64,000 nt of DNA from Pogostemon cablin (GCA_023678885.1 CM043012.1:16342036-16406035); one strand, 5' to 3'; counted from the stretch's first letter, positions 11,818 through 23,617 are shown. Translations and numbers: made by a program. The notes: generated by a model from the letters alone, not told the origin.

Positions 11818-13649
11818 ATTCCCCAAACTTACCCATTGCTCGTCTCGAGGCAACAAAATAAAAATAAAGAGAGAGTAAGAAAATTAGCGGGGAAACAAGG
11901 ACTATGACCAATAACTCATTCAACATATAATTATCCTCAATTTAGGTCATGCAACTCTCATTACATTCAATAATCAATTCATAGCATACAAGCTAAGACA
12001 ATCACCACTAATTCAAATGCTCCATTGACATATTCTCATGAGAAGTATATATCACTTGTACTCAAGTGTAAAATATGTACACTTATGGGTTAAGGTGTTT
12101 ACGCTCAAATTCAATTCAAGTGCATGCGTAACCATAAACTTGACAAATTTCTCAAACTCCCCACCACTAAAAGTATGATTTGACAATGAGATTAAAAAGG
12201 ACTTTTCTTTTGGATGTAATGTTCGCTCTTTAGTTAATGTACGAAATATATGGATACGTGACTCAAAAGTTGGATCAATCAAGTCGCGATCCATCATGAT
12301 CTTTCATTCTTCTTACTCACTTCAATTAAGTACAATATCCTCCTCAACTCTTTCATTTTTCTCCTTTTCTTTCTTTCTTTCTTTCTTTCTTGAGGTACCA
12401 GTTTTGGGCACTACCTCTCTCGTCCTCCATAGGGTACTAGATTTAAGCACTACCCTAGGGTATTTGATATCATGGAGTATTAGATTTAAGCACTACTCCA
12501 CTTAGACACATTTTCAAGCTCAATCATTGCTTCAACACCAATTTTATTCCTCCCAAGCTGTTATAAAACTCTATCAACACACTTTGAAAAGCCATTAATT
12601 CTCTTCTAGATAAAGGGCAATCAAGGCTAAAAAAATTCAGATGCTTCAAGTGGTTATTTCTCATAGGTTGCCGAAGGATGAAGTTTTTAGGCTCAACGGG
12701 GCTAACTATGGATAAACATCATTCGTTAGGGAATTATTTTAGCTAAGTGACATATAAATTTAAGGATGGACTAAAATCATCTCCCATCATCTAACACACA
12801 TGTAGTTTCAAATAAGACAAGAGACAAGTTCTAGAATACACGCAAAAGAATGATACTCACCAGAAAAGAAATATCATGTGATTATATAACATGATTAACA
12901 AGGCTCAAAATCTCACATTGATATTTAACAAGTAATAGAGCATTTTTCATGGTAAGTAATATCTCACAAGTACACATAGAACTTCATACCACAATATAAC
13001 TCAATTACACTTCCTTTATCAATTTCAAGAGCATATGAATTTCAAGAACAATTTAAATATATTAGCTCACATGGATCACAAAACCAAAATCTCAATCCTT
13101 CTACTCTAATGAATTAAAAACACACATAAAAATTAGAATAAGGAAACGATGGCACCTGATTTTTCTTCAATGTATGTACGAGCTCCTTGAGTTATTTAAC
13201 TCGGTCAGGTCAAAGCCTCAGTGTAGAACTTGTCTTACCACTCTTTTACCTTTTTCTATCATTAAAACTCACAAACCTCTTCATCACAAGATTCATCAAT
13301 AATAAAATAGGAGAATTATAAGAAAGACTCAATTGAATATCTAATTGACTTCACACACTAGACACACCAACACAACACACTAAACATTAGATAAGTTGCA
13401 AAAAAATGAAATACCAACACCGGTTAAAGTATTAATATGCCGCAAAAAATATGATCCTTGAAATTTCCTTCCTTCCATGGCTGTTTAGACACCTCCTTGT
13501 CAAATTTCCACTCATATTTAGAATCACCCATTCTGTTAAAATCAAGATTAAACAAGTTAGAAACCACATATATGCTCTCGCATGATTGAGTCTCCATGGG
13601 CATCTGAACATTAGGTATAGCGTTCTGCACTGAAAACTAGATCGGAAGG
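11818..13649. other. Internal non-coding part of the gypsy element
   Basis: No coding domain is recognised between the purine tract and the gag remnant. It holds a (TTTC)n microsatellite at about 12366-12391 and short repeats of TTAGATTTAAGCACTAC around 12430-12500. Confidence 0.5.
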
Positions 13650-14015
13650 TGCTACTCGACCTCAACTTGATTAGAAGGGTCTGGTCGAGCAAGGTCATTT
13701 TAGTCGAGTAAGGTACCTCTTCACAGATTTGCACTACGCAGTCCCGATAGAGGTCGCTCGACCTCAGCTCGACCAAGAAGTTCTAGTCGAGTGGCACTAT
13801 TTTGGTCGAGCAAGGGACCTGTATGCTAATTAGGAGTTTTCAGATTCACAGTGGACTGCTCGATCTCTGCTCGACCAGAGTGATCTGGTCGAGCGAGATG
13901 GTTTTTGATCAAGCGGAGGACTTGAAAACAAAGCATTGTTTCTTTGTTCCGTGAGACGTTGCTTGACCAAATTGGTTAGTCGAGCTATGGTCGAGCGGGC
14001 TAATTTTCCTCTGTT
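13650..14015. repeat. Cluster of GGTCGAG/CTCGACC short repeats
   Basis: At least ten copies of (A/G)GTCGAGC or its complement GCTCGACC, some diverged, are spaced 10-60 bp apart across the 3' part of the gag region. GC content here is higher than in the surroundings. Confidence 0.7.
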
Positions 14016-15070
14016 TTTGCCCACCGACATCATCGGACCTTCGTACTCTTTCCTTAACCTCAATGTGATGGCATTGCACTCTTTTGGGTTCGTTATGCCT
14101 TGAGAAGGGAACATCATCAAGGTAAGGTCCTTCAATTGCTTAGATAAATCTGCATGATAAATATTCATTATAGTCTCAAGACAATCAACCCTTGCATCAT
14201 TCTCAGCCATGTATCGATTGAAGGTATTTTCAGCACTAGCCTTCGCTTCTTGCTGCTGGATACTAGGCCCCCCTTTGTGTCAACTCTATAATCTGCTTCT
14301 TCTGGGACTCTAGTAGCTTGTAGATGTTAGCTAAATTAGAGACGATCTCATCATCCCTATTCGGCTTCATCGCTTGATGTTCAACCTGTGCCATCTTGCC
14401 AAGTACATATGATCCTCTATCTCTCTCTATAGGCCAATCACGTGAATTGATAGAGATGATTTCAAATAATTTCTTTGCTTCAAGTGCTATCTTAGATTAC
14501 AGCGCTCCACCTGATGATACTTCAATAAAAATATGCGACTCACAATCCAATCCATAGTAGAAGATACTTATGTACTGAGTCTTAGACATTCCATATTGTG
14601 GACACCTCCTGAGCATGTCTTTAAAAATGTCCCACACCTCATGAAATTTCTCACCTTGATTCATAACAAATTGGGTGATTTCTTCCTTCATTTTTAAGAT
14701 ACTTGAGGGTGGCATGTATCTCTCTAAAAACTTCTGCTGTAGTTGGTCCCATGCAGTGTAATCTGTGGCATCAAGAGTCTCACACCAAGCTTTTGCCTTA
14801 TCAATTAATGAAAACTTGAATATGGCGATCCGTCTAGCATTATCATTAACTCAAGCACATTTCTGAGTGTTTGCATAACCAATGAATCTTTTGAGATGTT
14901 GATATGGATCTTCAAAACTACCTCCAGAATACCATGTTGATAAGAGCGGGATGTATCTCAAAATCATCATCTTCCCTCCTTGCTCCTATCAAACCCATGT
15001 TGCCAATATCATCGTATTTTAAAATTTTATGTATGGCAACATTATTTGGATTCTGCCTTGCTCCGGCCAT
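13830..15070 (-). pseudogene. Ty3-gypsy gag (Retrotrans_gag) pseudogene
   Basis: The minus-strand start at 15070 begins MAGARQNP. Blocks then follow family order: a YQHLKRFI-like segment, and a WDQLQQKFLERYMPPS...FHEVWDIFKDMLRRCPQYG core (about 14780-14560), which is the gag domain signature. The C-terminal part (14210-13830) carries a NPKECNAITLR stretch like that ending many Athila-type gag proteins. Stops and frameshifts interrupt the frame (for example near 14930 and 14490). The product would be the capsid-like protein of the element; no zinc knuckle was seen. Confidence 0.75.
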
Positions 15071-15242
15071 ATTTAGCTCAGTGTGTTATTCCTTCTTTCC
15101 TTCTTCTCCTTTTCCCAGTCATAAGTACCTCAAAAAAAATTCAAGGTTAGATAGAAATAAATAATCACAAATAAAAGTCTTAATCAACTAGAAATAATAT
15201 AATCAATAATAACATTCGTCCCCGTCAACGGCACCAAAAACT

Positions 15243-17013
15243 TGATGGGTATTTTCTCAACACACGATTAATCCCCAAGTATGAAGGATATCAATTGCAG
15301 CTTAAGCAAGCGACCAAGTTAAATATCGAACCTAAAGGATGGCGTATTATTAATTTAATTATTTACTAAATTAATTAAGACAAGGCAATAAAAGTTGGGA
15401 TTTAATTAATTAACTACTAAACAATTAATTTAAATAATAATTAAAAATAAAATAGCACTAGAAGAAATACGAAAGTGAATCAAGTAGGAGAATAGGTAGC
15501 TCTAGCATAATCCAGTTTCACTCATTATTCTCCCTTTGTGTATCAATGTCCGACTCTGCCTTGTGGAATATGGACGCATCACTAAGCCATTCAAATCTAC
15601 TCTATAAACACAAGTAAATATGTGTGTAACACATGTGAATAATCTCAGAGCAAGAGATCTTTTCTAGGTACTATCAGTATCAATTATTTCTCTGACCAAT
15701 TGGTACTTTAACATGATATGATCTCCCTTTATAGATACTATTAAATTATCCTCTTTATCCTACTTAATAACTCGAATTCAATTTAATTAATAAGTATTTA
15801 TATAAGATAGTTCTAATGAAGTTTCGGAGTCCCATTACTTAGAATCATAACATGGAATCCTGCTCTACAGTGAACACACTCAATCAATACCAAGTTAATG
15901 ATGCACAAAACGACTCTGAGTATGAATTAAAAACGCATAGTCTTATATAAAATAAATCACAAGTAGTGTTGTACGGAATATATACACAAAAGAAATTATT
16001 TCATAAAACCTTCAAAATCCTAGACCTACCAAAACGGTTCTAGCCCATGATGTTGTGAAGAACAATTATGGGTGTTGGATAGATCTTACCCATATATCCG
16101 AAATATACAAGATAAATTAAGAAACGATTAAAATCCTAAATGTGGGAGTCCTCGCATCCTTCTCCATCTTGAATCCTCCTCTTGATTCCACAGACGAATC
16201 ATCAAAGTGATGGATGGATGGAGAAAAGGATGTGGATGATGGTTGGGAGGTGATTCCCCTTTGTGGGTGTAGGATGATTGTATTGTGGTTTTTCCTCTCA
16301 CACGAACAATGATGTGAAATATATATAGGTGTGAGAAGGGAATTAAATAAGGAAATAAAAGATATGGTTGAATCATGGAGGATTATATGATAAGGAGATT
16401 AGTTTTTCTCCAAGAAACAGGTAATTTTCGGAAATTTTCGGAAATTCTCAAAAATTCTCGCTTGCAGTTGCGACTTCACGATTTTGAGCATAACTTCCTC
16501 TTCAAAACTCCGATTTGAGTGATTCTTGTGCTCAAGCATTCCTATTTTTCTTGAATTTCTATCCATATAAATATCTCACCAAAAGTCCAATATTTGAAGA
16601 TGTAAAAATTCATGTAAATGGAACAGTCGTGCTGAGTAGAAACAGCTTGCGCGACGTCACCATTTCGATTATAACTTTCTCATTCGGACTCCAATTGAGG
16701 TGTTTCTTATACTAAAACGATCCTCTCTTCTGTGTCTTTCCAAAAATGTATCGCACTTTTAGTTTTGAGCTCCACACTAATAAAGAAAAATTATACAAGT
16801 TGGACGTGCATTTTCAACATCATTGTACAAATTGCTCCTTTTCTCCAACTTTGTACTTTTGATCATTTTTCCACCTAAAATACAATAAAACACACAAGTG
16901 CACCTTTTTCTCACATATATTAAATATAAGATACTTGTGAGAATATATAACAACAATGCTCATCAAAAAGGTGTTAAATTGGACACTAAACACGCTAGTT
17001 TACACTCTCAACA
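15243..17013 (-). repeat. Right (5') LTR of the gypsy element, 1771 bp
   Basis: Starts TGATGGGT beside the PBS and ends CTCAACA (TG...CA). It shares its terminal 750 bp with the left LTR. Two copies of an ATAACTT...TCCGATT module lie at about 16484-16533 and 16664-16712. Confidence 0.8.
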
Positions 17014-17960
17014 CTCTACCACTGGAGATTCACCCTCAATTGCAAATATGTTCAGTGAAACTTCCGTCCTTCAATGCATCTGACCCTATTGGTTGTTAAA
17101 GGCTGCCTGTGGTAAGTAATGTGGCAGTAGGGGGCAACAGTGCACAAGGGTCGACCTGTAATTTCTCTAAGCTGACTGCAGATCCCCCGGGGATGAATTC
17201 AGGGCTGTCCAAGACATTTTGGGGCTGTCTGGGCAGTCTTCTGCTAGTTCTAGATTTACTCGACTTCCACTGAGAGTTGTGGAGGTCTTGAAAGTGAGAG
17301 GGTTGTGCTTCAGGTTTAAGAAACACTTAACACCTGGGCATGACTGCCTGTTCAAACAAGTGAGAATGTTGTTGGCTGATGAGGATGAAGAATTGGACCT
17401 CAAACAGGTTCTGAGAATGTTGTTGGCTGATGTGGATGAAGAGTTGGACCTCAAACAGGTTGAATAGTGCAAGGTGAAGGGGAAAGAGTTAATGGATGAA
17501 CAAGAAGAACTTTTTGAGGAGGAGTGCGGATTTCATGTTTACTCTATGACGATTACTTGATTGCAACCTTGAGGACAAGGTCATTTCGAAGGGGGATAGA
17601 ATTGATATGAAGTAAAATTAGGGTTCATGGTTGACGGGGCGAGCTTGGGTCCACTATCCATGGGTTGGGCTTATTTATTTTAATTATCTTTATGTTTAGG
17701 GCTTGAGCCCCTTATTTGTGGGTTAAGTTATTTATTATGCTCATTAATGTTTTGATTTCTTTCTTTTTTGGTATTAATGAGTAGTATTATTTAAAGAGTG
17801 GATAAAGGTTTATGTATTTTTATCAAATTATTATTGGATTAAGAAGCCTGGAGGCTATTGGGCAAATGGAGCTTTCCATTTGATTGGGCAAACGGTGTTA
17901 CCGTTTGATTTTCTTTTCTTTCTTACTTTTCTGTTCTTAACAGTTGGTTAAAAGCATGTA
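17014..17960 (+). mobile_element. Ty3-gypsy tail and LTR-like remnant
   Basis: An open stretch (17219-17467) is followed by TTGAGGACAAGGTCATTTC and a GGGGGATAG end at about 17566-17600. This closely resembles the usual 3' end of chromovirus-type gypsy pol genes (LEDK/LRTR-type ending). The next 350 bp (TGGGTTGGGCTTATT..., GGGCTTGAGCCCC) resemble the start of an LTR. No RT or integrase is present. This is motif-level recognition only. Confidence 0.4.
17362..17463 (+). repeat. Tandem repeat 2 x 51 bp (17 codons) in an open frame
   Basis: GAGAATGTTGTTGGCTGATG starts at 17362 and again at 17413. The frame through both encodes RMLLADEDEELDLKQV twice with two substitutions, an acidic heptad-like unit. 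Confidence 0.85.
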
Positions 17961-19085
17961 TGCTGACTTTCTGTATCTTTCAGTAGGTTTTTTTATTAGT
18001 CTTTATTGCACCAAAATAATCTTTCAGTAGATTACATGCTTACGATATATTAAGTTCACCATGCACTGCCCGATTGACTTAAGTATCTCATTAAATATTT
18101 ATATTTACCAAACACAGCTTGATTAACTTGAGTATCTTATCAACATGAATTTGCTTCTTATGTGCCTTAAGTATCTCATTTAACACTAAAGTTTTTAAGG
18201 TAAATTACGATCTTATGTTTTGTTGTTGATTAATTCTTAATTTTCTTCACTTTTTTATTCAATATTGAATTCTGTTGGATAGTGTGTTTGCATGAACTAT
18301 TAAAAATTTATTAGTTTTGGAGCTTTTTGAAGCTCACCATGACTTAGTAGGCATCTTAGTTCTTTAATTTATTTAATTGTTCAATCATTTCTCTTTTCTA
18401 TTATTACTCTTATTATTATTGTTGTTGTCATTGTTGAGATATTCATTGGTAAGACCCGAGTAAATACTTTTTTTATGTGCAACTTATTCCATTATAGGTT
18501 GAATAGGTAAGAATAAATTGAGCATCACCCTTGACTTAATGTAGTAATAATCATGTGCCATTATTGCTTCTTTTTTTTTTCATGACGGAAAAATATTCAA
18601 GAGTGGTGTTATTGATATTTAACATTTTTCATTGATTTACTGCTATAATTTACTGCAGATGAAGTTCACTATGAGAAGCTTTACTTTATGTAGCCTCAAG
18701 GTGATTCTTTTACTCTGTTCATTAAGAAAGAATTTTACCTAAGCCACTATCTCATTGTGCTCTCAGTTTCATAACTTATTAATACACTAAATTGCAGGCA
18801 TTGAATGGGTCTGAAGCAGACCCTGTTGTCTCAAATTTTCATGTGAGTTGTATTTACTCTGTACCTTATTCTTTGAAATTTATATAGGTCTGGATAGGCT
18901 CTTATTTTATTTATCTTTTTTTTCTTTCACTAATCTTTATGTTTTATTAATTTCTTGAATTTGTTTGTGAGATATTTGGTAGACATTTTTTAGAGTATTC
19001 TTTCAAAGAACGATAATATGCATAATGAAAATGTATTGGGTCCCAATGGTGCAAAGTGTGTTATTGGTACGATGTTGTTCTAAGT
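17961..19085. other. AT-rich region around the exon-like segments
   Basis: Apart from the two exon-like segments, only poly-T and ATT-rich runs are seen (for example near 18400-18430). It may be intronic DNA of a decayed gene into which the SIRE element inserted. Confidence 0.35.
18659..18842 (+). pseudogene. Two exon-like segments of an unrecognised gene
   Basis: ctgcag|ATGAAG...CTCAAG|gtgatt (about 18660-18701) and ttgcag|GCATTG...TTTCAT|gtgagt (18799-18841) have good plant splice consensus on both sides. They join in phase to read MKFTMRSFTLCSLK then ALNGSEADPVVSNFH. I do not recognise the family and found no further exon, so this may be a gene relic or chance. Confidence 0.3.
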
Positions 19086-19910
19086 GTATGACACTTTGAA
19101 CAACACTATATGTATCAGAATGTAACTTGACTAAGTATAGAACAAGTTGTAAATCAATGGAAGACTTAACACACGATTACTCAATCTTTCCACAAACTTT
19201 TGCAAGTTTGTTGCGGCCTCATGGCACAAATATCACTATTGGAAAATGTGACTACAAAAACATATTCTTAGGTATGAAAATAATTCTTCCACACTTTGAA
19301 TACAAAATCAGATCTAAAATCCAAACACGTTCTCAAATGGCAGAACCTAGACTTGTTAGAATCTAAGCCTACTTCACATGTGGGCTTCCACTGCCTGTGA
19401 ACAGCGCACACAAAATGTACGGGAATAACCATAGACAACTGATGTTGAACCAAGTGTTAAAACACCAGTACAAACACTATGACAGAAACCTATACATGAT
19501 CTTTTACACTGTATAGTGGGATTGCCAATTCGAACCACTTGACTTGACAACCAACAGCTTCTATTTATAGATGGCTGCAGGCTCCAAATGATGAGTGGTT
19601 CACGTGGGAGGTGTAGAAACCACCCATGCAGACTCAAATAACCGTCCAATAAGAGATGTAGTTATTTTCACCTTCTAGATCCTTCTAGAGCTTCCGGGTC
19701 TTTCCAGTTTGCTTCAGGGTCTTCAAGGTCTGCTTTGACTTAGTCTTTGCATCCAACATGTTCAGCACTTCGACCGCAACACCCTTGAAAGCAACACTAA
19801 ACACAACACCAGTCGAAACAACAAACAAGTTAGTGGTTAATAAAATAATTGGTGGAGGACAGGTGTGATTCCAGATGTGATGACACTGGTCTCAAAACTT
19901 CACATCAACA
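19086..19910 (-). repeat. Probable 3' LTR of the SIRE-type element
   Basis: The inner edge is set by the purine tract ATTGGGAGAGAT followed by TGTTGATGTGAAG on the minus strand at 19910. The outer edge is uncertain and no second LTR is in the window to compare. Confidence 0.5.
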
Positions 19911-20640
19911 ATCTCTCCCAATCACGTCTATCCGCAACCACATAACCTGAGCAAGAAAACATTATAGAATAAGATATCCAAAGTAATACATCAGAGGTTA
20001 GTTCGACAGTTGTGCAAAATAACTAAGCATTCTAAAGCATAATTACCAAAGAAATTAAAGATAACTACTTAAGTAACTTATAAGTCTAGAGCTTAGTAGT
20101 TTAGAGTCTAAACAAAAAAATAAAAATAAAGTATTCAGTCACCATCAGAAAATAAATATCATTTTACATCCCATCATCAAATAGTTAGAAAAATTAGTTA
20201 GGCAGCAGCAGCATTCAGTCATCATCAGCAACAACAGCAACAAGCAACAAGAACACTTTGATCTCTTTGCTGATCTCCCCTCACCATGTGAACTCCCCCT
20301 AAGTTGCAGCATTACCAGCAACACCACCAGCAGTATCACCTATATCAAGACCATTTCCAACAATATTTCCTTCTTCTAGTTCATCAGTGATGTCCTCAAT
20401 CACAATTCCTCCAGAGCCAGAGCTTTCAACTGCAGTAGGTTCAGTAGCAGCAATTATATCTCCCCCTGTGGGTGTGGATAGCAGCTTACCACAGAACTGA
20501 GTTCTTTGTTCTAGGACGTCTGCTTGTCTGTTCAGTGCATTGGCTTGGGGTCTGAGGTTCGAGACATGGTGTGCCAGGGCTCCAGCTTGTTGCTCAATAT
20601 ACTTGCGGTTCAGAGTAACTGAGATAACTTCTCCGGATTA

Positions 20641-22559
20641 TGCAGAAGTGTCAGTGTGAATCGAAGTGTTGTCGGTATCAGGAGAAACATTCTGAGTATC
20701 AGCAGTATCAGGAGCAGGAGCAGAATTCACATAGGGTAGATCAACTACACGGTTACCTTCAAGCAGAGGCTTAGCAATACCAAGAAATAGAGCACTGGAG
20801 GAAAGAAAATCACATTTACCTTTCCTAGCACCTTGATCAGCCAACAGACAGTGAATCAAGGCAGGATAAGACAACTTACCAACCTTGGAGATGTTTCCAC
20901 CATAACTGATCAGATTCTTGTAAACCACTCTATCAAGATTAAAAGACAGGTTCTTTCCTATCTTATAGATAAACACAGCATGCTCAGTAGTAACTCTAGT
21001 GGTATTAGAGGAAGGCAGCCAATTGTAAACACAAAACTTGTGCAGAATTGCATGTAAACTAGTCAAACTTGGACTGGACAACTTCTTAGGCCAACTAACA
21101 ATCAAACCTCCAGTAATCTTAGACATAATCTCATCCATATCATCAATTTCATCATCATTCTCAGCATTCACAGTCCCTAAAAGCTCATTAATCTTTGTAG
21201 GAGAAAAATCATAAATCTCACCAGTAAAGAAAATTCTTCCAAATTTGGGATTTGTACTCTTAATCATAATAGCACAGATATGTGCATAAAACTCACATAC
21301 CCAATTGGTACAGAATGAGGTAGAGTACCTGAGTGATTTCAACAAGCTTCTCTCTCTGAAGAAGTTGACGAGGTTGTGTGGAATGAGGTCAGCACCTTCA
21401 TCTTTCTTTCATGAATTAGGTCCTTCTTTGCAAACTTTTATATCTGGCCTTGCCATCAGAGAAGTATAAGTTCCCAAAACCAAAGTTCTCAACATCATAG
21501 TCAGAGTCATCAAATGTATCATCAGCATCATCATGGGACTCCTCACCATCATCATCTTTGGCTTCTTCTTCACCATCAGAACTCTCAACAGTTTGAACAT
21601 CAGCATCCTTCTCAAATTCATCAGATTTTGCACCTTCGTCAGCATCCTTAAGTGCATCCTCTTTATTATCAGAAGATGGAGATGAATCATGGTCAGGATT
21701 AGAGGATTCTGCATCTGCAACAGTAGGTGTTGGCACTGAGGCGGCAATATCATCAATCAGCTAGTTCAGATTAGCATTTTTCTCATCAGATTCATCTGGT
21801 GTTGCCTCAGGAGCGGTAACATCAGACATAGTTTTTTCCTCTTCGTCTCTTCTTCAAAGCTTTGCAAAGATCAGCTATCGTGGAATTCTCACCTGTAGCA
21901 TCTACATCCATAGGATCATCTTCATCAGAATCAGAGATAGAGATAGGAGACTTCCCTTTTTTAGAGGTAGTTGCATCCTGTGTGGTGCCTTTCTTGTGGA
22001 GTCTGACAGACCAACGCTGTGGAGACGTTTTCTATCTCGGAGCTGATGGTTTAGCAACCTTTGATTTGATCGGAACTGGTGGTGATGACGAGGGAGAAGA
22101 CACTTGTGGATTCTGTTCAGCACGAGTAGGAGATGGATTCGGAGATGTAGAGACTTGAACAGGGTTCTGAATCTCAACATTTTCTGAGAGTAGGCTTTCT
22201 TCTGGAGTCACAAACGGGATAATAGCGGATGGGTTAGAAGTATCGATGGGAATTTCAGAAAGATCTTCGGTGGGAATAGATGGTTCAAGAACGGGATCTT
22301 CAATCCTTGAAACAGTAACATTGAACCCAACAAACTGAGTTCGAAAAGATTCAAAGACTGAATCGGGTGTACCAGAGGGAAGGACAATATTTTGAGTAAG
22401 AGGGGTTCCAGAGACAGGAGCAGTCGGCCTTCAGATTGACATCTGGTGCAGCATCCGATGCGACATTATCAGTCATATCAGCTAGGGTTTGGAGCGGATT
22501 TTGTGAGGAAGAATGTTTGGGTTTGGAAGAAGATCGGGTTGCTTTTAGAGGTGCCATTT
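20641..22559 (-). pseudogene. Envelope-like ORF of the SIRE-type element (frameshifted)
   Basis: The minus-strand ATG at 22559 starts MAPLKATRSSSKPKHSSSQN, the Ser/Lys-rich opening common in this family. Ser/Pro-rich and very acidic stretches follow (about 21736-21416, DDDGEESHDDADD). The conserved C-terminal domain (21345-20641) contains FFTGEIYDFSPTKINELL and WLPSSNTTRVTTEHAVFIYKI in pieces. At least one frameshift (near 22425) and several stops break it. Its role in plants is unknown; the resemblance to a viral envelope is by position, predicted coiled coil and transmembrane-like features described for SIRE1, not by proven function. Confidence 0.75.
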
Positions 22560-23018
22560 GAGATGTGAGAGAGATAGGTTTTATTGATAACCGTGAGTAG
22601 AAGATAAAATGGGGTATCACACTCAAGCATACAAACATGTCACTTCAAACATTAACTTCCAAGTTATAAAGAGAGAATGAACAGTAGTGGGATGGAGGTT
22701 ATTTCCACTAATTAAAAAATGCAAATAAACATGTGGAATGATATGTAATGCAGCAAATTAAGAGAACTCATGGCCACTAACACATGTTCCCTTAAAAATC
22801 GGCCATGATCAAAATTATGTGGAGAAACAATTTATGCAGGATAAATAAATACTATATGTTCTATCACTTAATGTACTGAAAACAAATAATTTAATAACAA
22901 TTTTGTTAAGGCTAAAGACATTCTGGAAAAAATCAATCAAGGATGAATAATTTAGGCACACATACACTTTTATCCTTTTGTGGATTTTTGATGAACTTAA
23001 TCTCAAGAATTCATACTA

Positions 23019-23172
23019 CCTTTTGAAAAGATCACATCTTGGTTGTCAGCCCTGTGTGTCTGGTTACTCAGTAGCAGTTCAAGAGTGTTCTTTATTCCCT
23101 TTTTGAAACCATAACAACCTTTTGAAAAGGACACATCGTGGTTGTCAGCCCCGTGTGCCTAGTTACTCAGCA
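23019..23172. repeat. Direct repeat of about 54 bp, two copies 95 bp apart
   Basis: CCTTTTGAAAAGATCACATC...GGTTACTCAG at 23020 recurs as CCTTTTGAAAAGGACACATC...AGTTACTCAG at about 23113. It sits in the spacer between pol and the env-like ORF of the SIRE element. Confidence 0.8.
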
Positions 23173-23363
23173 TGTTTGGACCTTTGATTTTTTAAGAACT
23201 GTGCTTTTAGTGTATGTCTAGTAATACCTCAAGATTCAACCAGAATATAGTTAGCTGTAACAAAAAAAGGTTACCAAATCACTTAATTTCGACATAAAAT
23301 GACACAACTTATAGTAATGTTGCCTTGAGCGTTGAAACACTCTAAGCAACATCATGCATGACT

Positions 23364-23597
23364 TTATGGAATGCAGAGTTCAAGAGATTTCCTAAGTGAA
23401 GAAAACCTCTTGAAACCAAGTGCTTTTGTGAATATGTCAGCAAGTTGTTTCTCAATGGAAATATACTCCAGTTTGACTACTCCGTTCTCAACTAAATCTC
23501 TCAGAAAATGATGTCTAATGCTAATATGTTTAGTGAGTGAGTGTTGAACTGAATTTTTTGAAATGTTTATAGCACTCGTGTTATCACAGTAAATCAT
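23364..23597 (-). pseudogene. Copia RNase H C-terminal fragment (SIRE-type)
   Basis: The 77 codons hold the RNase H D-box (YCDNTSAI), the KHI.IRHHFLRD motif and the QLADIFTKAL end typical of Copia pol. The frame is intact here but upstream pol is missing beyond about 23617. Confidence 0.85.
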
Positions 23598-23617
23598 TAG
23601 AGTATCAGTCTCAAGGT

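Larger units (their letters stand above)
11083..17013 (-). mobile_element. Ty3-gypsy element with gag but no pol (TR-GAG-like, Athila/Tat-type PBS)
   Basis: Two related LTRs flank an internal region of about 3.4 kb. The right (5') LTR is 15243-17013; the left (3') LTR survives as 11083-11817. On the minus strand the internal region opens with TGGTGCCGTTGACGGGGACG, the tRNA-Asp-type primer-binding site typical of Athila-like gypsy elements. It ends with a purine tract (AAGTTTGGGGAAT) next to the left LTR. Between them only gag-like coding sequence is found; protease, RT, RNase H and integrase are absent. This fits a non-autonomous element that would need a partner's enzymes. The left LTR is cut at 11083, so no target duplication can be checked. 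Confidence 0.8.
19086..23617 (-). mobile_element. SIRE/Maximus-type Copia retrotransposon, 3' half (RNase H end, env-like ORF, 3' LTR)
   Basis: Reading 23617 to 19086, the RNase H C-terminus comes first (YCDNTSAI at 23597, ending FTKALGFKRF..LRKSLEL at 23364). A spacer of about 800 bp follows, then a long envelope-like ORF region (22559-20641), untranslated DNA, a purine tract (ATTGGGAGAGAT) and an LTR beginning TGTTGATGTG at 19910. This gene order is the mark of the SIRE lineage. Everything upstream of RNase H is gone. The outer LTR end near 19086 is a guess. Confidence 0.8.

Noticed and set aside
12366..12391. Regulatory polypyrimidine element
   Set aside because: A simple (TTTC)n microsatellite inside the gypsy interior.
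21409..21756. Separate acidic host protein
   Set aside because: It lies in the middle of the SIRE env-like region and is explained by that ORF's acidic domain; the overlapping Met/Leu-rich frame is a shadow.
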